Part shown: piece by piece, positions 57,947-64,000 of the stretch
How positions within the stretch are numbered: the first letter of the stretch is position 1
Layout of the letters: the number at the start of each line of letters is the position of its first letter
DNA from: Bacillus sp. UNC438CL73TsuS30
GTDB lineage: Bacteria > Bacillota > Bacilli > Bacillales > Cytobacillaceae
Length of the DNA stretch: 64,000 bases
Direction of reading: 5' to 3'
Assembly: GCF_000482325.1 (NCBI RefSeq)
Contig: NZ_KI535297.1
Coordinates: 310,001 to 374,000, forward strand
Position numbers and translations under genes: made by a program
The notes under the pieces: model-generated
The model's database searches: none
The model's input: only the letters and a program-made list of their open reading frames with translations
Told to the model about the DNA's origin: nothing

Positions 57947-58993
57947 TCATTGAAAAAGTTTTGGAAGCTCTTCTTCGTAGTTACCTAATAGTATGCCCTT
58001 TTCTGTAATAATAGCTGTAACGAATTCGTGCGGTGTCACATCAAATGCCGGGTTGAATACTTTTACACCCTCAGGAGCAGTTCTTTTCCCAAAGCCCTCA
58101 GTAATTTCTGATGCATCCCTTTCTTCGATTGGAATATCAGCACCTGTTTTCGTTTCTAAGTCGATGGTTGAAATCGGAGCAGCAACATAAAAAGGTATAT
58201 TATGGGCCTTTGCAAGCAGGGCAACTCCATACGTGCCAATTTTATTCGCGACATCACCATTTGCGGCTACACGGTCACAGCCGACGATTACCGCCTGTAC
58301 CCAGCCTTTTTGCATAACCATTGCCGCCATATTATCAGTTATTAAGGTTACATCAATTCCTGCTTGCATCAGTTCCCATGCCGTTAAGCGTGCTCCTTGC
58401 AGAAGTGGGCGAGTTTCATCGGCGAATACTTTTATATCCCAGCCTTGTTCTTTTGCTAAATAAAGCGGCGCAAGTGCTGTACCGTACCGTGCTGTGGCAA
58501 TTCCGCCTGCATTACAGTGGGTAAGGATGCCCATCCCGTCATGTAAAAGGGTTAGCGCATGCTCACCAATGGTCCGGCAAACTTCCTCATCTTCGTTTCG
58601 AATGAAGTGTGCCTCCTGTTCAAGTGCTTCCTTTATTTGTGCTACAGGATGTGCTTTTTCCTTTTGAACCCTCTCATTCATCCTTTTAAGCGCCCAGAAT
58701 AAATTCACTGCCGTTGGTCTTGAGGTCGCCAGGTAATCTGAATGCTTTTTAAAAACAGTATAAAAATCATCAAAGGAATGTTCTGGCGCATCCTTTATTC
58801 CGAGCAATAAACCATACGCAGCAGCAATCCCGATGGCAGGTGCTCCGCGAACCTTTAATTGCTTTATGGCATCCCAGGCATCTTCGATTTTTGTAATCTC
58901 TAGAAATTCCGTTACATTAGGAATTTTTGTTTGGTCAAGTATTTTCAATACACCATTTTCGAAGAAAACTGATTGTAAAAATGTTTCTGTCAT
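57947..58993 (-). CDS. MtnA-like sugar-phosphate isomerase, probable 5-deoxyribose-1-phosphate isomerase (DrdI-like)
   Basis: Protein of 348 residues of the eIF2B-related aldose-ketose isomerase family. Key elements: VRGAPAIGIAAAYG, catalytic Cys in ILTHCNAGGIAT and catalytic Asp in VGCDRVAANGDVANKIGTYG. MtnA converts methylthioribose-1-phosphate; relatives next to a class II aldolase act on 5-deoxyribose-1-phosphate. No kinase or other methionine-salvage genes are here, so I favour the drd role but cannot exclude MtnA. Operon with the aldolase. SD GGAGATGGG is upstream of the ATG. Confidence 0.78.
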   Translation of the reverse strand: MTETFLQSVFFENGVLKILDQTKIPNVTEFLEITKIEDAWDAIKQLKVRGAPAIGIAAAYGLLLGIKDAPEHSFDDFYTVFKKHSDYLATSRPTAVNLFWALKRMNERVQKEKAHPVAQIKEALEQEAHFIRNEDEEVCRTIGEHALTLLHDGMGILTHCNAGGIATARYGTALAPLYLAKEQGWDIKVFADETRPLLQGARLTAWELMQAGIDVTLITDNMAAMVMQKGWVQAVIVGCDRVAANGDVANKIGTYGVALLAKAHNIPFYVAAPISTIDLETKTGADIPIEERDASEITEGFGKRTAPEGVKVFNPAFDVTPHEFVTAIITEKGILLGNYEEELPKLFQ

Positions 58994-59128
58994 GTTTAAC
59001 CCATCTCCTCTTTAATCTAAACAAATACACGATTTTCATGAATGATAGCTACCCTTGTAATTTTATCAATATCTTCGATAGATGCAAGACTTTTCATTAT
59101 CCTTTTAATTGGTTGAATTGCTTGAAAA

Positions 59129-60841
59129 TTACCTGGTAAGTTCCTTTTTTTGGGCTAAAAGCTCTTTGAATTCACAATCCAATTGAACATAATTGGGATG
59201 ACTTTGATCAAGCAGTGATAATTCCCCAAGGACGGTTGCTAACCGATTCTCAATGACCATTAATGCTTCTTTTTTACTGACATTTTCAGTGGTCTTTTCC
59301 TTATTCAGATATTCTTCTGGTTTCATTTCAAGGCGCTGAATTTTTTGATTTTCAAAAACTAAAAGCTTATCGCATATTTTATTGAGAAAATAATGATCAT
59401 GAGACACAGTCAAAATGGTTCCGGTAAACTCACTTAATGTTTTTTCTAGCTGCTCTCTGCTGGGCAAATCAAGATGATTGGTTGGTTCATCAAGGATAAG
59501 AACATCATATTCTTTCATTAGCATATCAACCAATTTCACTCTTGTACGCTCACCTAAACTAAGGGTGGCAATCGGCTTGGTGATGAGTTCCTCTTTTAAT
59601 CCAAGATTGGCTAATAAGGTTCTAGCACGGTAAAGATCTTGCCGCTCCGTAAGGCCTAATGCTTCAATCGCTGTTTTTTCTTCTGGAAGGTCATGAACAT
59701 CCTGACTAAGATAAGCAATTTTAATCGAGTCACTTTTCCAAACCGTCCCTTGAGAAGGCGTTTCTTGGTCTAAAACCATTCGAATTAATGTGGTTTTCCC
59801 GCAGCCATTTTCGCCAAACAATCCGATTCGTTCCCCGTAGTTTATATAGAAATTAGCGTCTCGAAAGAGGGTCCGATTCTCATAGCTCTTCCCTAAATCC
59901 TTTACCTCAATGATTCGTTTCCCCCTATTTCCTTCGGCTTCAAACTGAAAGCGAATCTCTGCTTCTTCCACTGGTTTCTCAATTTTATTTTTACTTAATT
60001 CATTTTGCAGCCGTTTCATCTTCGATTTGACCTGACTATCGCGCTTTTTCGCCTTAACGCGGTGATGTTCCTTTAAACCAAAATCCCTTCCCTGCTTTGT
60101 TGAATTCTGGTGAGCCTGATCAGACCAAGATTTTAATTGGTCCATTTGCAATTCAATTTTTTCCTGCTTCTTCTGCTGAACGGTGTATTTATGAATCTGG
60201 TCCTCCGTCTGTTTTTGTTTTTCCTTACGATATTCACGATAATTTCCGTTGTAAAATTTAAGTTTCTTATTTTCTATTTCCAAAATTCGATTTACAGTTT
60301 TATCTAAAAAATAACGATCGTGTGAGATAATTAATACCGGTCCCTGAAATTTTTTCAATTCAGAAACTAACCAATTAATCCCTTTTAAATCTAAATGATT
60401 GGTCGGTTCGTCTAGGATTAAAAAATCAGGCTTTCCGGACCAAATCAGAGATAGTGCAAGCTTTAACTTCTCACCGCCACTTAAATGCTCTAACCGGCGT
60501 TCCTCCCAATCATAGACCTTTCCAAGGCCAAGCCCACTTGTATGTTCGTATAAATCATTTTTCTCCATCAGGGAACTGCCAAAATTCGTAAATTCATAAT
60601 CAATGGATTGTGAGAGAAAACCAATCTTACAATACTTCGCGATTTCAACTGTTCCCTTGTCCGGTTTTAACCGTCCTAAAATTAAATTCGCTAGTGAAGT
60701 CTTTCCTGTCCCGTTATAGCCGACTAAACCGATTCTTTCTCCTTTTTTTATCTCAAAATCAACTTGGTCAAATATTTTCCTTACACCAAAACTTTTTTCT
60801 ATTCCTGTTGCCTTTAAGACCGTCATGGACTCATTAAACAT
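59129..60841 (-). CDS. ABC-F ribosome-protection-type ATPase
   Basis: Soluble protein of 570 residues with two ABC domains and no membrane part. Walker A GYNGTGKTS and GENGCGKTT, signatures LSGGEKLKLA and LSLGERTRV, Walker B FLILDEPTNHLD and VLILDEPTNHLD. The linker between them is long and charged (about residues 215-310), as in antibiotic-resistance ABC-F proteins such as VmlR, Vga or Lsa that dislodge drugs from the ribosome; a C-terminal coiled extension is present. The ATG at 60841 is set because its SD, GAAGGGAG, lies in the 3' arm of an attenuator hairpin upstream. Expression is probably drug-inducible. Which drug is not readable. Confidence 0.83.
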   Translation of the reverse strand: MFNESMTVLKATGIEKSFGVRKIFDQVDFEIKKGERIGLVGYNGTGKTSLANLILGRLKPDKGTVEIAKYCKIGFLSQSIDYEFTNFGSSLMEKNDLYEHTSGLGLGKVYDWEERRLEHLSGGEKLKLALSLIWSGKPDFLILDEPTNHLDLKGINWLVSELKKFQGPVLIISHDRYFLDKTVNRILEIENKKLKFYNGNYREYRKEKQKQTEDQIHKYTVQQKKQEKIELQMDQLKSWSDQAHQNSTKQGRDFGLKEHHRVKAKKRDSQVKSKMKRLQNELSKNKIEKPVEEAEIRFQFEAEGNRGKRIIEVKDLGKSYENRTLFRDANFYINYGERIGLFGENGCGKTTLIRMVLDQETPSQGTVWKSDSIKIAYLSQDVHDLPEEKTAIEALGLTERQDLYRARTLLANLGLKEELITKPIATLSLGERTRVKLVDMLMKEYDVLILDEPTNHLDLPSREQLEKTLSEFTGTILTVSHDHYFLNKICDKLLVFENQKIQRLEMKPEEYLNKEKTTENVSKKEALMVIENRLATVLGELSLLDQSHPNYVQLDCEFKELLAQKKELTR

Positions 60842-60887
60842 AAAAAAACTCCCTTCAATGAACCTGAAGAGAGTTTTGTCACAACCA
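60822..60887 (-). CDS. Possible leader peptide of the ABC-F gene
   Basis: A 21-codon frame (MVVTKLSSGSLKGVFLCLMSP) runs through the attenuator hairpin and ends out of frame inside the ABC-F start region. GGGG lies about eight bases upstream. Translation of it would alter folding of the hairpin. Tentative. Confidence 0.35.
60842..60877 (-). promoter_or_regulatory. Attenuator hairpin of the ABC-F leader
   Basis: In the minus-strand RNA AAAACUCUCUUCA and UGAAGGGAGUUUU form a 13-bp stem followed by U7, an intrinsic terminator placed before the start codon. Its 3' arm also contains the SD, so the same fold hides the ribosome binding site. Confidence 0.8.
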
Positions 60888-60978
60888 TAAGAAGTCCCCA
60901 AAAAATGCGCAGAAAAACTTTTAAGGCATTTAAGGGTAAAATCAAATTATGGACGTAAAAAGGACAGAATAATCCTAT

Positions 60979-60990
60979 TCTTCAGGTTCA
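60979..60990 (-). promoter_or_regulatory. Antiterminator strand of the ABC-F leader
   Basis: The minus-strand RNA reads UGAACCUGAAGA, the exact 12-nt complement of UCUUCAGGUUCA in the 5' arm and loop of the attenuator. Pairing of these two would break the terminator. This is the normal design of a transcription attenuation switch. Confidence 0.65.
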
Positions 60991-61076
60991 TCATTTTTCG
61001 GTTATTCGAAATATGAGCTGAATCATAAGATTAAAACTTCATGCCTCTTTATCATTCCTTTTCGTTTATTAATACT

Positions 61077-61106
61077 ATATTATGGTATTCTCTTTGAAAT
61101 TGTCAA
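61077..61106 (-). promoter_or_regulatory. Sigma-A promoter of the ABC-F leader
   Basis: Minus-strand TTGACA (61106-61101), 18-bp spacer, TAATAT (61082-61077). Predicted start near 61070 gives a leader of about 230 nt. Confidence 0.65.
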
Positions 61107-61117
61107 TTAAATTCTTG

Positions 61118-61154
61118 TAAAAAACCACCATGCCTGATTGGGCATGGTGGTTTT
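61118..61154 (-). terminator. Terminator of acnA
   Basis: AAACCACCATGCC pairs perfectly with GGCATGGTGGTTT, with U6 on the minus strand. Confidence 0.92.
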
Positions 61155-61163
61155 AACATACGA

Positions 61164-63872
61164 TTACGCTTCTTGTAATTTTTCACGTAATACCATTTGT
61201 AGGATACCGCCGTGACGGTAGTAGTCGATTTCAACTTCAGAGTCGAAACGTACAACTACTTCGAATTCTTTCTTGTTACCAGCTTCATCAGTCGCTGTAA
61301 CTTTTAGAAGATCACGTGGTTTTACGTTTTCGTCAACTTGTACTTCGAATGTTTCTTTACCAGTTAAACCAAGAGTTTCAGCGTTGTCGCCTTCTTTAAA
61401 TTGAAGTGGAAGTACGCCCATTAACACTAGGTTAGAACGGTGGATACGCTCAAAGCTTTCAGCAAGAACTGTTTTGATGCCTAAAAGGTTTGTACCTTTT
61501 GCAGCCCAGTCACGTGAAGAGCCCATACCGTAATCTTTACCGGCAACAACCATTAGGCCAGTTCCGTTTTCTTTGTACTTCATGCAAGCATCGTAGATCG
61601 ATGTAACTTCGCCAGTTGGCCAGTAAGTTGTGAAGCCGCCTTCTGTGCCAGGAGCAATTTGGTTACGAATACGGATGTTCGCAAATGTTCCGCGCATCAT
61701 CACTTCATGGTTACCACGGCGAGAACCGTAAGAGTTAAAGTCACGTGGCTGAACGCCTTTTTCTAATAAATATTTACCAGCTGGAGTATTTTTACCAATA
61801 GCTCCTGCAGGTGAAATATGGTCAGTTGTTACAGAATCGCCGAACTTACCAACAATACGAAGACCTGTTAATGGTTCTACTTTGCCAGGCTCTGGTGATA
61901 ATCCCTCAAAGAATGGAGGATTTGCAATGTAAGTAGAATCTTCATCCCAAGTATATAATGGCTCATTACTTGTTTTGATTTCATTCCAACGTTCGTTGTC
62001 ACCAAAGACATTTTCATATTCTCTACGGAATAGTTCTGGTGTAACCGTACGTTTAACAACATCATTTACTTCAGCAGTAGATGGCCAAACATCCTTGAAG
62101 AATACATCGTTGCCATTTTTATCTTTTCCGATTGGCTCGTTAGCAAAGTCAATGTTCACTGTACCAGCAAGTGCATATGCAACAACTAGTGGTGGTGAAG
62201 CAAGGTAGTTTGCTTTTACAAGCGGATGAATCCGGCCTTCAAAGTTACGGTTACCTGAAAGTACAGAAGTAACTAATAGATCGTTTTCAGCGATTGTTTT
62301 TTCGATTTCTTCTTTTAATGGACCGGAGTTACCGATACATGTGGTACAGCCGTAACCAACAAGGTTGAAACCGATTTGCTCTAAGTATGGAAGTAAACCG
62401 GAATCGCGAAGGTAACCAGTTACAACTTTAGATCCTGGTGCTAAAGAAGTTTTTACAAACTTAGGAACTTCCATTCCAAGTTCAACAGCTTTCTTCGCAA
62501 CAAGTCCTGCGCCAACTAGAACGTATGGGTTAGATGTATTTGTACAGCTTGTAATTGATGCAATTGCAACTGCACCTGTTTTAATATCTGCTTCGTCGCC
62601 ATTGTTAAACTTAATGGTTGCAGATTTCTCAAGTTCGTCAGCTTGTAAGCCAAAGCCTTGGTTTCCTTGAGGAGCAGATACCGCTTTAACGAACTCTTCT
62701 TTCATTTTTGAAAGAGGAATTAAATCTTGTGGACGCTTAGGACCAGAAAGATTCGCTTCAATCTCAGAAAGGTCGATTTCGATTACACTTGTATAAACAG
62801 GCTCAACAGATGGATCAAAGAATAATCCGTTTGCTTTGCAATATTGTTCTACTACATTAATTTGTTCTGCATCACGGCCAGTTAGGCGTAAGTATTCAAG
62901 GGATTCCCCATCGATTGGGAAGAAACCACATGTTGCACCATATTCAGGAGCCATGTTTGCAATGGTAGCGCGGTCAGCAAGTGGTAATGTAGATACACCA
63001 GGTCCGAAATATTCTACGAATTTACCAACTACACCATGCTTACGAAGTACTTGTGTTACTTTAAGAGCAAGGTCAGTTGCTGTTGCACCGTTTGGAAGCT
63101 CACCTACTAATTTAACACCAACCACTTCAGGAACAGGGAAATATGAAGGCTGTCCAAGCATTCCTGCTTCAGCCTCGATACCGCCGACACCCCAGCCAAG
63201 TACGCCAAGGCCATTGATCATGGTTGTATGAGAGTCCGTACCTACTAAAGTATCTGGGTAAGTTTCTAATTCCCCGTCTACATTTGCTACATGAACAACA
63301 TCTGCTAAGAACTCTAAGTTTACTTGGTGAACAATACCAGTTGCTGGCGGAACGGCACGGTAGTTGTTGAAGGATTTTTGTGCCCAGCTTAAGAATTGGT
63401 AGCGCTCAGCATTACGTTCAAATTCATAATCCATGTTAATTCTTAATGAATCCGCTGAACCATATGCATCTACTTGTACAGAGTGGTCGATAACAAGGTC
63501 AACTGTTTTTTCTGGATTAATTTTGTCTGGGTCTCCGCCAAGATCAGCCATTGCTTTTCTTAAGGAAGCAAGGTCAACAACAGCGGGAACGCCTGTGAAG
63601 TCTTGAAGAATAACACGAGCTGGTTTAAATGGAACATCTACTTCTTTTAACTCGTTTGTTCCCCATTTTGCTAAGTTTTCAACATGCTCTTTTGTAATAA
63701 CACGGCCATCATATTGGCGAAGTACTGATTCAAGTAGTACTTTTATGGAATAAGGTAATTTCGAAACCTTTCCAATACCAGCTTCTTCTAATGCATTTAA
63801 ACGATAATAGTGATAACGTTTACCGTTTGCTTCAAAAGAAGATTTTGCGTTAAAAACATCATTTTTTACCAT
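61164..63872 (-). CDS. acnA: Aconitate hydratase
   Basis: TCA-cycle enzyme of 902 residues interconverting citrate and isocitrate through a [4Fe-4S] cluster; in Bacillus also an iron-responsive RNA-binding protein (citB). Cluster cysteines are seen in SITSCTNTSNP and GYGCTTCIGNSG. Substrate-site elements include GTDSHTTMING, SPAGAIG and GSSRDWAAKG. The ATG at 63872 follows GAGGGGG; the frame stays open to the window edge but without an SD. It is next to the yneN region, as in B. subtilis. Confidence 0.95.
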   Translation of the reverse strand: MVKNDVFNAKSSFEANGKRYHYYRLNALEEAGIGKVSKLPYSIKVLLESVLRQYDGRVITKEHVENLAKWGTNELKEVDVPFKPARVILQDFTGVPAVVDLASLRKAMADLGGDPDKINPEKTVDLVIDHSVQVDAYGSADSLRINMDYEFERNAERYQFLSWAQKSFNNYRAVPPATGIVHQVNLEFLADVVHVANVDGELETYPDTLVGTDSHTTMINGLGVLGWGVGGIEAEAGMLGQPSYFPVPEVVGVKLVGELPNGATATDLALKVTQVLRKHGVVGKFVEYFGPGVSTLPLADRATIANMAPEYGATCGFFPIDGESLEYLRLTGRDAEQINVVEQYCKANGLFFDPSVEPVYTSVIEIDLSEIEANLSGPKRPQDLIPLSKMKEEFVKAVSAPQGNQGFGLQADELEKSATIKFNNGDEADIKTGAVAIASITSCTNTSNPYVLVGAGLVAKKAVELGMEVPKFVKTSLAPGSKVVTGYLRDSGLLPYLEQIGFNLVGYGCTTCIGNSGPLKEEIEKTIAENDLLVTSVLSGNRNFEGRIHPLVKANYLASPPLVVAYALAGTVNIDFANEPIGKDKNGNDVFFKDVWPSTAEVNDVVKRTVTPELFRREYENVFGDNERWNEIKTSNEPLYTWDEDSTYIANPPFFEGLSPEPGKVEPLTGLRIVGKFGDSVTTDHISPAGAIGKNTPAGKYLLEKGVQPRDFNSYGSRRGNHEVMMRGTFANIRIRNQIAPGTEGGFTTYWPTGEVTSIYDACMKYKENGTGLMVVAGKDYGMGSSRDWAAKGTNLLGIKTVLAESFERIHRSNLVLMGVLPLQFKEGDNAETLGLTGKETFEVQVDENVKPRDLLKVTATDEAGNKKEFEVVVRFDSEVEIDYYRHGGILQMVLREKLQEA

Positions 63873-64000
63873 GAGTTTAACCCCCTCATTCTTAACTAAA
63901 TACAAAAATAAACGAAAAGTGTGAATATTCCCTTTTACCCCAACTTTTCTCACAATTCTTATCTTAATACAACCTTTAACATAAGTAAATATCAAGAAAG
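63873..64000 (-). promoter_or_regulatory. acnA upstream region (cut by window end)
   Basis: The last 128 bp contain the acnA SD and probably part of its promoter. In Bacillus this region binds CcpC; I do not see a convincing full ATAA-N7-TTAT dyad in the part that is present. Confidence 0.4.

Noticed and set aside
1..64000. CRISPR arrays, tRNA or rRNA genes, transposases, prophage genes
   Set aside because: I saw no spaced direct repeats, cloverleaf sequences, rRNA signatures, transposase motifs or phage structural genes. The only tandem DNA repeat is the coding repeat at 27304-27528.

Overview
The window reads as chromosomal DNA of an endospore-forming Bacillaceae bacterium. Evidence is the low GC, the AGGAGG-type ribosome binding sites, the spore genes (sspN, tlp, CotF-like, GerA-like, YheC/D-like), BceRSAB, and a block matching the Bacillus subtilis yne/parEC/citB neighbourhood (parE, parC, yneT, plsY, yneR, yneQ, yneP, tlp, sspN, yneN, acnA). 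Species cannot be fixed from sequence alone. I see no rRNA, tRNA, CRISPR array, insertion sequence or prophage.

Layout. 1-3.7 kb: 3' end of pepF, an acetyltransferase, and an ALDH4-type P5C dehydrogenase behind a textbook sigma-54 promoter with two RocR-like enhancer sites. 3.7-17.6 kb: an AEC carrier, a YesM/YesN-type two-component system, and divergent from it a complete oligopeptide ABC importer, an M20 amidohydrolase, a RocR-like sigma-54 activator and a YtcJ-like amidohydrolase. Together these look like a regulated peptide or acyl-amino-acid scavenging unit. 17.6-28.7 kb: an accessory, spore-flavoured stretch with small coat-like proteins, an MltG-like LysM-domain protein, two ATP-grasp enzymes, a MurF-like ligase, a zinc-ribbon protein, a degenerate GNAT protein with its own sigma-54 promoter, an orphan GerA subunit, a Gly-rich repeat protein and YitT. 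28.9-33.4 kb: a bacitracin-type BceAB-BceSR module whose response regulator is frameshifted.

33.5-37 kb looks like the replication terminus. It holds rtp (replication terminator protein) with a palindromic Ter-like site in its promoter, a decayed partial copy of rtp, a XerS-type recombinase and a candidate dif site. The main gene strand flips here from mostly + on the left to mostly - on the right, as expected where two forks meet. 37-46.4 kb: a MarR-controlled heterodimeric ABC exporter, topoisomerase IV (parE-parC) and yneT. 46.4-64 kb: an orphan histidine kinase with degenerate ATP-binding motifs, a GH18 protein, plsY, CapA-like and YneR proteins, a thioesterase, a double-AAA ATPase, spore and small basic proteins, a thioredoxin-like protein, a 5-deoxyribose-type salvage pair, an ABC-F protein with an attenuator leader, and aconitase.

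The most striking hidden item is at 50491-50781 on the minus strand: a HesB-like gene interrupted by an in-frame TGA exactly at the conserved cysteine, followed by a hairpin placed like a bacterial SECIS element. It is therefore a candidate selenoprotein that ordinary ORF calling misses. No selenocysteine machinery lies in this window.
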